A DNA stretch of 64,000 nt, taken from Streptomyces sp. Ru62. Lineage in GTDB: Bacteria; Actinomycetota; Actinomycetes; Streptomycetales; Streptomycetaceae. Each line of letters begins with the position of its first letter. The stretch's first letter is position 1. A model generated the notes under the pieces. The model ran no database searches, was not told the DNA's origin, and saw only the letters and a list, made by a program, of their open reading frames with translations. Position numbers and translations under genes: made by a program. Location of the stretch: contig NZ_PQSU01000007.1 in the NCBI RefSeq assembly GCF_002920615.1, positions 62,001 to 126,000 on the forward strand, read 5' to 3'. Shown here in pieces: positions 1-8,832 of this stretch.

Positions 1-2
1 GC

Positions 3-962
3 CAGGACTTCGCCCAGGAGCTGATGGAGCTGTCGCCCGGCGAGTGTCCCGGCGGCACCATCAAGACCGTCAAGGTCCCGGACGGCGACCCGCGCCACCC
101 GAACGTCAAGGGCCTGTGCACGACCACCCGTTCGCGTGGCCACGCCTACCGGATGCACGACCTGTTCCAGTCGGGCAGGACCTACCAGCAGCAGGGCAAG
201 GACCTGCTGGTCTACACGGTCAACCAGGTCGGCTGGTACGAGTACATCACCGAGTGGCGCTTCCAGGACGACGGCACGATCAACATGAACGTCGGCGCGA
301 CCGGCAGCCTCTCCTTCGAGGACTACAACGCCCAGGACGGACGCGGCTGGCCCATCGGCAAGGGTGCCCGGGACTACGCCACCAGCCACAGTCACAACGT
401 CTTCTGGCGGCTCGACTTCGGCCTCGACGGCTCGTCGAAGACGAAGGTCGAGCAGTACGACTCCACCGTCAGCGCCCCCGCCGGACGGGAGGGCCCGACC
501 GCCAGGACCACCCGCACCAAGATCGGCAAGGAACTCGCGGGCGACTACAAGACCTACCGCTGGTGGCGGGTGGTCAGCGCCACCGGCAAGAACAAGGACG
601 GCCACGCCCGTTCCTACGAGCTGGTCCCCGGGCCGACCACCAAGTACCCGGGCCGCAGCTTCACCAAGCACGACATGTACGTCACCGAGTACGACAAGTG
701 CGAGCTGTTCGCCAGCAACAACCCGACGTGCGCGACCGGCCACCCGAAGTCGGTCGACAAGTGGGTGGGCGGCCAGGCCCTCACACACCCCGTGGTCTGG
801 GTGAACGTCGGTTTCCACCACATCGCCCGGGACGAGGACCAGCAGCCCATGCCGGTGCACTGGCAGGGCTTCTCCATCGCCCCGCGGGACGTCACGGCTA
901 TGAATCCGCTCACTCCGAAGGAGCTGGCATGGGAGAACGGACACTGGGAATGGCGTAGTTGA
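3..962 (+). CDS. Copper amine oxidase, C-terminal catalytic part (5' truncated by window edge)
   Basis: Copper- and topaquinone-dependent amine oxidase, oxidising primary amines to aldehyde, ammonia and peroxide. The frame is open from base 3 and only about 319 residues are present, against roughly 650 for the family, so the N-terminal domains and the Tyr that becomes topaquinone lie outside the window. Visible landmarks are the HSHNVFWRLDFGLDG segment, matching the HxH copper ligands followed by RxDxxxDG, and the late FHHIARDEDQQPMP segment, which carries the third His ligand and the ED.P.MP signature. No signal peptide can be judged. The next gene begins about 118 bases downstream on the same strand. 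Family assignment is firm; the substrate is unknown. Confidence 0.9.
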   Translation, partial: QDFAQELMELSPGECPGGTIKTVKVPDGDPRHPNVKGLCTTTRSRGHAYRMHDLFQSGRTYQQQGKDLLVYTVNQVGWYEYITEWRFQDDGTINMNVGATGSLSFEDYNAQDGRGWPIGKGARDYATSHSHNVFWRLDFGLDGSSKTKVEQYDSTVSAPAGREGPTARTTRTKIGKELAGDYKTYRWWRVVSATGKNKDGHARSYELVPGPTTKYPGRSFTKHDMYVTEYDKCELFASNNPTCATGHPKSVDKWVGGQALTHPVVWVNVGFHHIARDEDQQPMPVHWQGFSIAPRDVTAMNPLTPKELAWENGHWEWRS

Positions 963-1079
963 GCACAGCAGCCGGGAAACCGGACCTGTCCATCCGGCTG
1001 CACCGCCGACCGCTCGCGGAGTACCCTTCCTTGATCGTTGAGACGGGAAAGGCCCGGGGGAGCGGAAGGCGGTGCACGG

Positions 1080-2318
1080 GTGGGCTCGGGAGGGCTGGAG
1101 CTGCCTCCTGGTGACGAGGGTCACGAGGGGAACTCCACAGACGTCCCGCCCGGCGCGGTGTCCCTGGCCCGGCCGATGGACGCGGGTTCCATCGGTCCGG
1201 AGCTGGACTGGGACGCCGACGCCTGGCGCGAGGTGCGCACCCGCGCCCAGCGGGCCGGCCGGGCCTACATCTGGCTGAACCTCGTCGAACAGCGGCTGCG
1301 CGCGGTCGTGGCGGCCGTGCTGCGGCCCATCTACGAACCCGTCCACGGCGACGAGTGGGTGGTGGCGGCGGCCGGGCCGGCCGGGCAGGAGTGGGTGCAG
1401 CGCGCGGTCGCCGTCCGCGAGGTCAGCCGCCGCAAGGGCTACTTGCTCGACCCGGCCGACGACAACGTGCTCAGCTTCCTCACCCTCCCCCAGCTGCGCG
1501 AGCTGGTGGTGCAGCACTGGCCGTGTTTCGAGCCGTACTTCGACGAGCGCCGGGACCTCGAACTCGCCCTGGACGAGCTGGAGGTCACCCGCAACGTGGT
1601 CTCCCGCAACCGGGCCCTGTCCGAGGCGGTCCTCAGCCAGGCCGAACGGGCCTCCGCCCGGCTGCTGGAGATGCTCGGCGCGGGCGGTGACGTCCCCTCG
1701 GCGCGCCGGCTGCCCGTCGACGCGGTCGAGGACCTGGTCGGCGACCGGTACGCCGACGTCGTCGCCGTCCACGCCGACCGGGTGCGGCTGCTGCGCCAGT
1801 TCCCGGCCGAGGACATCTTCGGTGGCGCCCGCCGGCTCGACGCCATCGGCATCGGTCTGAACCTGCTGGTGCAGAACTTCTCCGGGCGGCGCCTGGTCCG
1901 GCTCGCGGAGAGCGGCTGCCGGGTACGGCTGCTCTTCCTCAACCCGGCCTCCAGCTCGGTCAAGCGCCGCGAACGCGAACTCGGGATGAAACGGGGCGAA
2001 CTGAGCCGCTCGGTGGAGATGAACATCCTGCACATGCGCCGGGTGCGGTCCCGGCTGCGCGACCCGGGCGCGTTCGAGATCCAGGTGTACGACGAGACGC
2101 CCCGCTTCACCGCCTACCTGGTGGACGGCGACGGTGCCGACGGCGTCGCCGTGGTGCAGTCCTATCTGCGCGGGGCGCGGGGGATGGAGTCGCCGGTGCT
2201 GGTGCTGCGCAACGGCAGCCGGCTGGTCAAGTCGGATGATGTGGGTGAAGTCGGACTCTTCCCGACATACCGCGAGGAATTCGAGCTGGCCTGGGCGGAT
2301 TCGCGCCCGGTGTCCTGA
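1080..2318 (+). CDS. SAV_2148-family (HEPN-type) protein
   Basis: About 412 residues, soluble, rich in Arg, Glu and Leu and predicted mostly helical, without a signal peptide or membrane segments. It resembles the Streptomyces SAV_2148 family annotated with a HEPN domain (a helical fold often found in nucleases or nucleotide-binding partners), but I see no clear catalytic R-x4-6-H motif, so nuclease activity should not be assumed. The C-terminal half (LVQNFSGRRLVRLAESGCRVRLLFLNP) looks like a phospholipase-D-superfamily-type fold. The GTG at 1080 was chosen because GGAAGG lies about ten bases upstream; an in-frame TTG at 1038 would add an unconvincing basic extension. It stands alone between the amine oxidase and the exonuclease. 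Confidence 0.75.
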   Translation: MGSGGLELPPGDEGHEGNSTDVPPGAVSLARPMDAGSIGPELDWDADAWREVRTRAQRAGRAYIWLNLVEQRLRAVVAAVLRPIYEPVHGDEWVVAAAGPAGQEWVQRAVAVREVSRRKGYLLDPADDNVLSFLTLPQLRELVVQHWPCFEPYFDERRDLELALDELEVTRNVVSRNRALSEAVLSQAERASARLLEMLGAGGDVPSARRLPVDAVEDLVGDRYADVVAVHADRVRLLRQFPAEDIFGGARRLDAIGIGLNLLVQNFSGRRLVRLAESGCRVRLLFLNPASSSVKRRERELGMKRGELSRSVEMNILHMRRVRSRLRDPGAFEIQVYDETPRFTAYLVDGDGADGVAVVQSYLRGARGMESPVLVLRNGSRLVKSDDVGEVGLFPTYREEFELAWADSRPVS

Positions 2319-2479
2319 ACGGCCGGGACCGGGTGTGGGGTCGGGTGCGGCGGCGGGTTGCGGGGCCGGGTGCGGGCCGGTCCGGGGCCCGGAAGCGGAA
2401 CGCTGTCGTCTGATTGTCAGTGCCGCGTGCGATGGTGGAGGCCACTGGGGGAAAGCACCACCAAGAAGGGGGGCCGCCC

Positions 2480-3205
2480 ATGGGCTGGCACCGGGAGCTG
2501 CTGATCGGCTTCGACCTGGAGACGACCGGGACCGATCCGCGCGAGGCGCGCATCGTCACGGGCGCCGTGATCGAGGTCAAGGCCGGTGAGCCCATGGGGC
2601 GCCGGGAATGGCTGGCCGATCCGGGCGTGGAGATCCCGGCCGACGCGGTCGCCGTGCACGGCATCAGCAACGAACGCGCGACGGCCGAGGGCCGCCCGGC
2701 CGACCAGGTGGCCGACGCCATCGCCGAGGTCCTGGTGTCGTACTGGAAGGCGGGCGTTCCGGTCGTCGCCTACAACGCGGCGTTCGACCTCACGCTGCTC
2801 TCGGCGGAACTGCGGCGGTACGGTCTGCCGTCCCTGACCGACCGGCTGGACGGTACCCACCCCGCCCCGGTCGTCGACCCGTACACCATCGACCGCTGGG
2901 TCGACCGCTACCGCCGAGGCAAACGGAACCTGGAGGCGGTCTGCGCCGAGTACGGCATAGTCCTCGGCGCGGCCCACAACGCCACCGCCGACGCCCTCGC
3001 CGCGGCGCGGCTCGCGTCCGCGATAGCCGACCGTCACCCGAAGATAGCGTCCCTGGGCCCGGCGGAACTGCACCGCCGTCAGATCGAGTGGTACGCGCAG
3101 TGGGCGGCGGACTTCCAGGCGTTCCTGCGGCGCAAGGGGGAGGCGGACGCGGTGGTCGACGGCAGGTGGCCGCTCAGGGAACTGACCGAGGGCCAGCCCG
3201 CCTAG
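2480..3205 (+). CDS. DEDDh 3'-5' exonuclease (DNA polymerase III epsilon-like)
   Basis: A 241-residue exonuclease of the RNase T/DnaQ superfamily. The ExoI motif is GFDLETTGTD (residues about 9-18), ExoII surrounds VVAYNAAFDLTLL (about 94-106), and ExoIII is AHNATADALAAA with the DEDDh His and the last Asp. The family removes nucleotides from 3' ends of DNA using two metal ions; such stand-alone copies are usually linked to repair or proofreading rather than the core replisome. The ATG at 2480 has an AAGAAGGGGGG ribosome site; a frame-open GTG upstream at 2414 has none. The gene is convergent with the APH-fold kinase, 74 bases away. Function within repair is inference. Confidence 0.9.
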   Translation: MGWHRELLIGFDLETTGTDPREARIVTGAVIEVKAGEPMGRREWLADPGVEIPADAVAVHGISNERATAEGRPADQVADAIAEVLVSYWKAGVPVVAYNAAFDLTLLSAELRRYGLPSLTDRLDGTHPAPVVDPYTIDRWVDRYRRGKRNLEAVCAEYGIVLGAAHNATADALAAARLASAIADRHPKIASLGPAELHRRQIEWYAQWAADFQAFLRRKGEADAVVDGRWPLRELTEGQPA

Positions 3206-3279
3206 CCGTTCCGGTCCGCGGCGCGTCGTGGCGGGCAGCGGGGTCGATCGTCGCGCCCGGCCGGGTCCGGCGGGCACCC

Positions 3280-4143
3280 TCAGAAGGGATACCACCGCAC
3301 CGTCGCGTCCCCGTCCCGCAGCGACGCCACCCGGCGCCGGAACTCGGCCAGCGCCTTGGGGTTGGACGGCGCGTGCTGGGCCACCCACGCGCAGCTCGCC
3401 GTCTCCCGGGCGCCCCGCAGAACCGCGCAGCCCTCCCACTCCCGCACATCCCACCCGTACGCCTCGGTGAAGGAGTCGTACGCCTCGGCGGGCAGCCCGT
3501 ACCGGTCGCGGGAGAGAGCCATGACGACCAGGTCGTGCTCGCGCAGATCGGCGGAGAAGGTCTCCAGGTCGACCAGGACCGGCCCGTCCGGCCCGACGTG
3601 CACATTGCGGGGCAGCGCGTCCCCGTGGATCGGTCCCGGCGTCAGACGCGGTGTGAGCGCCGCCGCCTCGGCGGCGAAGCCGTCGCGGCGCGCACGGAGG
3701 AAGGCCGCGTCCTCGGCGTCGATCGCGTCGCCCGCGAGTCGCAGCCAGCGTTCCACGCCGCCCAGCAGATCGCGGGGCGGCAACCCGAAGGGAGGAGAGG
3801 GCAGTGCGTGCACCCCGCGCAGCAGGACGGCCAGATCCCGCGGCTCGGCCGGCCGTACGGGATCCGGCAGCCGGTGCCACACGGTCACCGGGTGACCGTC
3901 CACCAGCAGCGGCTTCGGCTCGGCCGCCCGAACCGCGGGCACGTCCGCCTCGGCCAGCCAGCCCGCGACGGCCAGCTCGCGCTCGGCCCGCCCCAGCAGC
4001 TCCGCGTCCCGGCCCACCTTCACCACCAGGTCGCCGGCCGCGAACACCGCGTTCTCCCCGAGGGCCAGGAGCCGTGCGTCCCGGGCCGGATCCGGCAGCA
4101 CTCCCGCCGCGGCCAGTACGTCCCGCGCGCGTGCCTCGTCCAT
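3280..4143 (-). CDS. Aminoglycoside-phosphotransferase-fold kinase
   Basis: A 287-residue protein with the APH/choline-kinase fold. It shows a degenerate ATP loop near residues 24-37 (GENAVFAAGDLVVKVG, including the ATP-binding Lys), the catalytic loop HGDALPRNV around residue 178 and the metal-binding DLETFS about 15 residues later. Family members phosphorylate hydroxyls of small molecules such as sugars, aminoglycosides and choline; the substrate cannot be read from sequence, so a resistance role is not claimed. The ATG at 4143 follows a purine-rich GGCAGGACG. It is transcribed away from the sugar ABC importer, whose start is about 175 bases off, leaving a shared divergent promoter region. 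Confidence 0.85.
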   Translation of the reverse strand: MDEARARDVLAAAGVLPDPARDARLLALGENAVFAAGDLVVKVGRDAELLGRAERELAVAGWLAEADVPAVRAAEPKPLLVDGHPVTVWHRLPDPVRPAEPRDLAVLLRGVHALPSPPFGLPPRDLLGGVERWLRLAGDAIDAEDAAFLRARRDGFAAEAAALTPRLTPGPIHGDALPRNVHVGPDGPVLVDLETFSADLREHDLVVMALSRDRYGLPAEAYDSFTEAYGWDVREWEGCAVLRGARETASCAWVAQHAPSNPKALAEFRRRVASLRDGDATVRWYPF

Positions 4144-4319
4144 CGTCCTGCCTCCGTGCCGTCTTCCCGTGCCGTGTCTGTCCGGTCCTCGGCCAGTCTC
4201 GCATTCGCCCAGGCCGGCCACCGGGCGCGGGCCCGGCCCTGGTGCGCGGTCCCTTGACGGGGTACCGGGCCTTTACGAACATGAACACGCCAATCGGAGC
4301 AGGCAAAGGGGCTGGTTCC

Positions 4320-5252
4320 GTGACATCAGTGGCCGAAGCGCGGACAGCACCGGCCGAAGCACGGCGGCCGGCCGGTCGCCGCGTCGCCGATCACGGCGCC
4401 TGGTTCCTGGTCCTGCCCGCCCTCATCCCGATCCTGCTGCTCAGCGTCGGCCCGCTGCTCTACGGCATCCTGCTGGCCTTCACCGACGCCCAGTCCGGCC
4501 GGACGGCCGCCACCCGGTGGATCGGCGCCCTCAACTTCCGCGACCTGCTGCACGACACCCTGTTCTGGGAGTCGTTCCGGATCGGGCTGGTCTGGGCGGC
4601 CGGCGTGACCGTGCCGCAGTTCCTGCTCGCGCTCGGCCTGGCCCTGCTGCTGAACCAGGACCTGCGCCTGCGCGGCCTGGCCCGCGCCCTCGCGATCGTG
4701 CCCTGGGCGATGCCCGAGGTCGTCGTCGGCATCATGTGGCGCCTCATCTACAACCCGGACGCCGGCGTGCTCAACGAAACCCTGCGCGACCTCGGCCTCG
4801 GCACCGGCCGGGACTGGCTGAGCGGCCTGGCCACCGCGCTGCCCGCGGTGATCGTCGTCGGCGTCTGGGCGGGCCTGCCGCAGACCACGGTCGCCCTGCT
4901 CGCCGGACTGCAGAACGTCCCGCGCGAACTCCACGAGGCCGCGGCGGTCGACGGCGCGGGCGCCTGGCGCCGCTTCCGCACCGTCACCTGGCCGGCGCTC
5001 AGACCGGTGGCCCTCGCCATCACCGCGCTCAACCTCATCTGGAACCTCAACTCCTTCGCGCTGGTCTACGTGCTCACGAGCGGCGGACCCGGCGGGAGGA
5101 CCCGGCTGCCGATGCTCTTCGCCTACGAGGAGGCCTTCCGCTACGGTCAGTTCGGCTACGCGGCGGCGATGGGCTGCGTGCTCGTCGCGGTGGTCGCGGT
5201 CCTGCTCGCGGTGTTCCTGGCCGGCCGGCTGCGGGGCGGTGAGGAGGCATGA
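4320..5252 (+). CDS. Sugar ABC transporter permease (MalF/UgpA type)
   Basis: Integral membrane subunit of a CUT1-type carbohydrate importer, about 310 residues with six predicted membrane spans. The EAA loop that docks on the ATPase is readable as ELHEAAAVDGAGAWRRFRTVTWPAL. The GTG at 4320 is preferred because AAAGGGG lies eight bases upstream; an in-frame ATG at 4281 has no ribosome site. Its stop overlaps the ATG of the second permease by four bases. No ATPase gene is present, which is normal in Streptomyces, where a shared MsiK-type ATPase usually powers several importers (established for the genus; not shown here). The sugar cannot be named. Confidence 0.92.
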   Translation: MTSVAEARTAPAEARRPAGRRVADHGAWFLVLPALIPILLLSVGPLLYGILLAFTDAQSGRTAATRWIGALNFRDLLHDTLFWESFRIGLVWAAGVTVPQFLLALGLALLLNQDLRLRGLARALAIVPWAMPEVVVGIMWRLIYNPDAGVLNETLRDLGLGTGRDWLSGLATALPAVIVVGVWAGLPQTTVALLAGLQNVPRELHEAAAVDGAGAWRRFRTVTWPALRPVALAITALNLIWNLNSFALVYVLTSGGPGGRTRLPMLFAYEEAFRYGQFGYAAAMGCVLVAVVAVLLAVFLAGRLRGGEEA

Positions 5253-6082
5253 GGACCCGTCGCGCGGCCCGCGCCGGACAGTACGCCGCCCTCCTCGGCT
5301 ACCTGCTCTTCCTGGCCTTCCCCTTGCTGTGGCTGCTGTCCACCGCGCTCAAGTCCCCCCGCGAGCTGGGCAGCCCGCACCCCACCTGGATCCCGCGCCA
5401 CCCGACGCCGGCCAACGTCCGGCAGGCGTTCGCGGAGCAGCCGCTGGCGCACGCCGCGCTGAACTCCCTGCTGGTGGCGCTCTGCACGGCGGTCGTCGCG
5501 GTCCTGGTCGCGACCCCGATGGCCTACGTCATGGCCCGGCACCGCTCCCCGCTGACCCGGGCCGCGACGGGGTGGGTGGTGGTCAGCCAGGCGTTCCCCT
5601 TCGTGCTGGTGATCATTCCGCTGTTCCTGGTGCTGAAGAACCTGCGGCTGATCGACTCCCTGACCGGGCTGGTGCTGGTGTACGTGGTGTGGGCGCTGCC
5701 GTTCGCGCTGTGGATGCTCACCGGGCACGTCCGGGCGGTGCCCGCCGAACTGGAGGAGGCGGCGGCCGTGGACGGCGCCGGGCGGCTGAGAACCCTCGTG
5801 TCGGTGACGGCGCCGCTGCTCGCACCAGGCATCGCGGCGACGGCGCTGTTCGCGTTCGTCACCGCGTGGAACGAGTTCTTCTTCGCGCTGGTGCTGCTCA
5901 AGAGCCCGCAGAGGCAGACCCTGCCGGTGATCCTCACCCACTTCATCGGCGCGGAGGGCGTGGCCGACCTCGGCCCGCTGGCCGCCGCCGCGTTCCTCGC
6001 CACCCTTCCCTCCGTGGCCGTCTTCGCGCTCGTCCAGCGGCGGATCACGGGCGGCCTGCTCGCCGGGGCGGTGAAGAGCTGA
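5249..6082 (+). CDS. Sugar ABC transporter permease (MalG/UgpE type)
   Basis: Second membrane subunit of the importer, 277 residues, six predicted spans, with its EAA loop at ELEEAAAVDGAGRLRTLVSVTAPLLAPG and a MalG-like ending. The start codon overlaps the upstream permease (ATGA) and is preceded by GAGGAGG; its stop TGA shares a base with the ATG of the binding protein, so all three genes are translationally coupled. It forms a heterodimer with the upstream permease in the cytoplasmic membrane. Confidence 0.93.
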   Translation: MRTRRAARAGQYAALLGYLLFLAFPLLWLLSTALKSPRELGSPHPTWIPRHPTPANVRQAFAEQPLAHAALNSLLVALCTAVVAVLVATPMAYVMARHRSPLTRAATGWVVVSQAFPFVLVIIPLFLVLKNLRLIDSLTGLVLVYVVWALPFALWMLTGHVRAVPAELEEAAAVDGAGRLRTLVSVTAPLLAPGIAATALFAFVTAWNEFFFALVLLKSPQRQTLPVILTHFIGAEGVADLGPLAAAAFLATLPSVAVFALVQRRITGGLLAGAVKS

Positions 6083-7380
6083 TGGGCGGTGAAGCGCCGA
6101 CGCGGACCAGAAGCGCCGCGGCGCTCGTCGTGCTCCTGCTGCTCCTCGCGGGCTGCTCCTCGGGCGATCGCACGGACGGTGGCCCGATCACCCTGCGCTT
6201 CCAGTCCCTGGCCTGGCAGCAGGAGTCCGTCACCGCCAACAAGGAGCTGGTGAAGGAGTGGAACGCGTCCCACCCGGACATCAAGGTCGAGTACGTCCAG
6301 GGCAGTTGGGACGGTGTGCACGACCAGCTGCTCACCTCCTTCGAGGGCGGTGAGGCCCCCGACGTCATCCACGACGCCTCCGACGACCTCGCCGACTTCG
6401 CCCACGGCGGCTACCTCGCCGACCTGACCGGCCTGCTGCCCGCCCGGCTCAGGTCCGACATCCCGCGGAGCAGCTGGGAGACGGCCGCGTTCGGGACCGG
6501 CCTCTACGGCGTGCCGTTCCTCCAGGAGCCCCGTGTCCTGATCGCGAACGCGGACCGGCTGCGCGAGGCCGGGGTGCGCATACCGACACCGGAACACCCG
6601 TGGAGCTGGACGGAGTTCCGGCAGGTGGCCAAGCGGCTCAGCGGGCCCGGGCGGTACGGCGTGGCCTGGCCGCTGAAGGAGCCCGTCTCCGCCACGCTCA
6701 ACCTGTCCCTGTCGGCGGGCGGGCGGCTGTTCCACCGGGGCGCGGACGGGAAGGTCACCGTACGGTTCACGGCCGGGGACGCGGTCGTACCGCGCACCGT
6801 GCACGACCAGGTCGCCGTCGACCGCAGCGCGCCCGCCTCCACGCTCGGCAGCGGCGGCTCGGACACCCTGCCGGGCTTCTTCGGCGGCCGGTACGCGATG
6901 GTCCCGCTGGGGTTCTCCTACCGCCAGCAGATCGCGCAGCAGGCGCCCGAGGGCTTCCGCTGGGAGGTGCTGCCCGCGCCGGCGGGTGCCGACGGGCTCA
7001 CGCAGGGCGTCAGCCCGCAGACGCTGTCCGTCTCCGCCGACTGCCCGCACAAGAAGGAGGCGGTCGCGTTCATCGACTTCCTGCTGCGGCCCAAGAACAT
7101 GGTCCGCCTCGCTCTCGGCGACTGGATGCTGCCGACCGGCACCGAGGCTCTGAAGGACCCGGCCCTGCACACCACGGAGAACGGCTGGGCCACCGGCACC
7201 GCCCTCGCGGCCCGGCTGCGCCCGGCGCCCGCCCAGTCCGTGCGCGGCTACCCCGAGTGGAAGGACAAGGTGGCCACCCCGGCCTACCAGGAGTACTACA
7301 GCGGCGCCATCGGCCTCGCCGAACTGCGCCGCCGCCTGGAGAAGGACGGCAATCTGGTGCTGGCCCGCTACCAGCGCTGA
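6082..7380 (+). CDS. Sugar-binding lipoprotein of ABC importer
   Basis: Extracellular solute-binding protein (family 1), 432 residues. The N-terminus has Arg residues, a Leu-rich hydrophobic stretch and the lipobox LLLAGC near residue 30, so it should be lipid-anchored outside the membrane. The body has typical features: LRFQSLAWQQES, later VIHDASDDLADFA, and a C-terminal AYQEYYSGAI segment. Placing the binding protein after both permeases is the reverse of the common order (binding protein first). No glycosidase or regulator lies beside it, so the substrate is undetermined. A stem-loop at 7390-7408 follows the stop by ten bases and ends the operon. Confidence 0.92.
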   Translation: MGGEAPTRTRSAAALVVLLLLLAGCSSGDRTDGGPITLRFQSLAWQQESVTANKELVKEWNASHPDIKVEYVQGSWDGVHDQLLTSFEGGEAPDVIHDASDDLADFAHGGYLADLTGLLPARLRSDIPRSSWETAAFGTGLYGVPFLQEPRVLIANADRLREAGVRIPTPEHPWSWTEFRQVAKRLSGPGRYGVAWPLKEPVSATLNLSLSAGGRLFHRGADGKVTVRFTAGDAVVPRTVHDQVAVDRSAPASTLGSGGSDTLPGFFGGRYAMVPLGFSYRQQIAQQAPEGFRWEVLPAPAGADGLTQGVSPQTLSVSADCPHKKEAVAFIDFLLRPKNMVRLALGDWMLPTGTEALKDPALHTTENGWATGTALAARLRPAPAQSVRGYPEWKDKVATPAYQEYYSGAIGLAELRRRLEKDGNLVLARYQR

Positions 7381-7389
7381 GCGCGGCCG

Positions 7390-7408
7390 CCGGCCCGGAA
7401 GGGGCCGG
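7390..7408 (+). terminator. Stem-loop after the sugar importer operon
   Basis: CCGGCCC, a five-base loop and GGGCCGG form a perfect seven-base stem ten bases past the binding-protein stop. There is no U-tract, as is usual for Streptomyces terminators. Confidence 0.55.
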
Positions 7409-7448
7409 TCCGGCCTCGCACACGGCGTAGTACCGGGCGGCAAATCGA

Positions 7449-7478
7449 TTGAACGAGACGTCTCGTCTCGCCTAGCCT
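7449..7478 (+). promoter_or_regulatory. Predicted promoter of the glycosyltransferase gene
   Basis: TTGAAC (7449-7454) and TAGCCT (7473-7478), 18 bases apart, resemble sigma-HrdB-type -35/-10 boxes. The -10 box ends eight bases before the ATG at 7486 and there is no ribosome-binding sequence, so the message is probably leaderless. The spacer contains the palindrome described separately. Confidence 0.5.
7453..7466. promoter_or_regulatory. 14-bp perfect palindrome, TetR-type operator candidate
   Basis: ACGAGACGTCTCGT is perfectly self-complementary and fills the spacer between the -35 and -10 boxes of the glycosyltransferase promoter. The GAGACG half-site followed by its inverse is typical of TetR-family operators, and the position implies steric repression. 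No TetR gene lies nearby in this window. A related half-site (CCGTCTCGTC) occurs upstream of the MMPL exporter near 11140. Confidence 0.55.
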
Positions 7479-7485
7479 GCCGGAC

Positions 7486-8691
7486 ATGACCGCACCCGCC
7501 CACATCGCCATGTTCTCCGTCGCCGCCCACGGCCATGTGAACCCCAGCCTGGAGGTGATCCGTGAACTCGTCGCCCGGGGGCACCGCGTCACCTACGCCA
7601 TCCCGCCCGTCCTCGCCGAGAAGGTGGCCGCCACCGGGGCCCGGCCCGTGCTCTACACCTCCACCCTGCCGGGCCCGGACGCCGACCCCGAGGCATGGGG
7701 GACCACCCTGCTGGACAACGTGGAACCGTTCCTGGACAACGCCGTCCAGGCGCTCCCCCAGCTCGTCGAGGCCTACGCCGACGACACCCCCGACCTCGTC
7801 CTGTACGACATCACCTCCTACGCGGCCCGTGTCCTGGCCCACCGCTGGGGCGTCCCGGCGATCTCGCTCTCACCGAACCTCGTCGCCTGGGAGGGTTACG
7901 AGGAGGAGGTCGCCGAGCCGATGTGGGCCGAGCCGAGGAAGACCGAGCGCGGACGGGCGTACTACGCCCGGTTCGCGGCGTGGCTGGCCGAGAACGGGAT
8001 CAGCCAGGACCCGGACTCCTTCGCCGGCCGCCCCGCGCGCTCCCTCGTGCTCATCCCGAAGGCGCTCCAGCCGCACGCCGACCGGGTGGACGAGCGCGTC
8101 CACACCTTCGTCGGCGCCTGTCAGGGCGACCGCGCCGACCAGGGCGACTGGCAGCGGCCCGCCGGTGCGGAGAAGGTCGTCCTGGTGTCGCTCGGCTCGG
8201 CCTTCACCAAGCAGCCCGCCTTCTACCGGGAGTGCGTGCGTGCCTTCGGTGACCTGCCCGGCTGGCATGTCGTCCTCCAGGTCGGCCGGCATGTGAGCCG
8301 CGCCGAGCTGGGCGACGTACCGGCCCGGGTCGACGTGCGCGACTGGATGCCGCAGCTGGCGATCCTGCGGCAGGCCGACCTGTTCGTCACGCACGCGGGC
8401 GCCGGCGGCAGCCAGGAGGGGCTGGCGACCGGGACGCCGATGATCGCCGTGCCGCAGGCCGTCGACCAGTTCGGCAACGCCGACATGCTCCAGGCGCTCG
8501 GGGTCGCCCGGCACCTGCCGGCCGAGGAGGCCACCGCCGACCGCCTCCGCGAGGCCGCGCTCGCCCTGGTGGACGACCCGCAGGTCGCGCGCCGGCTCAA
8601 AGAGGTGCAGGCGGAGATGGCCCAGGAGGGCGGCACCCGGCGGGCCGCGGACCTCATCGAGGCCGAACTGCCGGGCCGCCGCCCGAGGTAG
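7486..8691 (+). CDS. mgt: Macrolide-inactivating glycosyltransferase (OleD/MgtA-like)
   Basis: A GT1-family, GT-B-fold enzyme of 401 residues that closely resembles Streptomyces OleD and Mgt, which transfer glucose from UDP-glucose to the 2'-OH of the macrolide desosamine, giving self-resistance. The catalytic His sits in AAHGHVNP (about residue 15), and the activating Asp follows in DLVLYDITS. The donor-binding half has [18 protein letters not shown], then the [22 protein letters not shown] signature and DQFGNADM. The start is ATG 7486 with no leader. The high similarity to OleD over the full length supports macrolide or broad-acceptor glucosylation, but acceptor identity is inference. No macrolide polyketide synthase is in the window, so the role is probably protection from foreign macrolides. 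Confidence 0.92.
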   Translation: MTAPAHIAMFSVAAHGHVNPSLEVIRELVARGHRVTYAIPPVLAEKVAATGARPVLYTSTLPGPDADPEAWGTTLLDNVEPFLDNAVQALPQLVEAYADDTPDLVLYDITSYAARVLAHRWGVPAISLSPNLVAWEGYEEEVAEPMWAEPRKTERGRAYYARFAAWLAENGISQDPDSFAGRPARSLVLIPKALQPHADRVDERVHTFVGACQGDRADQGDWQRPAGAEKVVLVSLGSAFTKQPAFYRECVRAFGDLPGWHVVLQVGRHVSRAELGDVPARVDVRDWMPQLAILRQADLFVTHAGAGGSQEGLATGTPMIAVPQAVDQFGNADMLQALGVARHLPAEEATADRLREAALALVDDPQVARRLKEVQAEMAQEGGTRRAADLIEAELPGRRPR

Positions 8692-8784
8692 GGAGCCGTC
8701 ACAGGTACGCCGTGGCGTCGAGCCGGGCCTTGTAGACGATCGCTCCCGGCCGGGCCCGGTCGACCAACGAGAGCACGGACAGGA

Positions 8785-8812
8785 CCCGTCGGTTCCCGGG
8801 GGAGCCGACGGG
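8785..8812. terminator. Bidirectional stem-loop between convergent mgt and MMPL genes
   Basis: CCCGTCGG pairs perfectly with CCGACGGG, and the stem can be extended inward to about eleven pairs with a tight loop. It lies between two convergent stops (8691 and 8833) and can serve both. Confidence 0.6.
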
Positions 8813-8832
8813 CCCTGCGGCAACGGGCGGAA

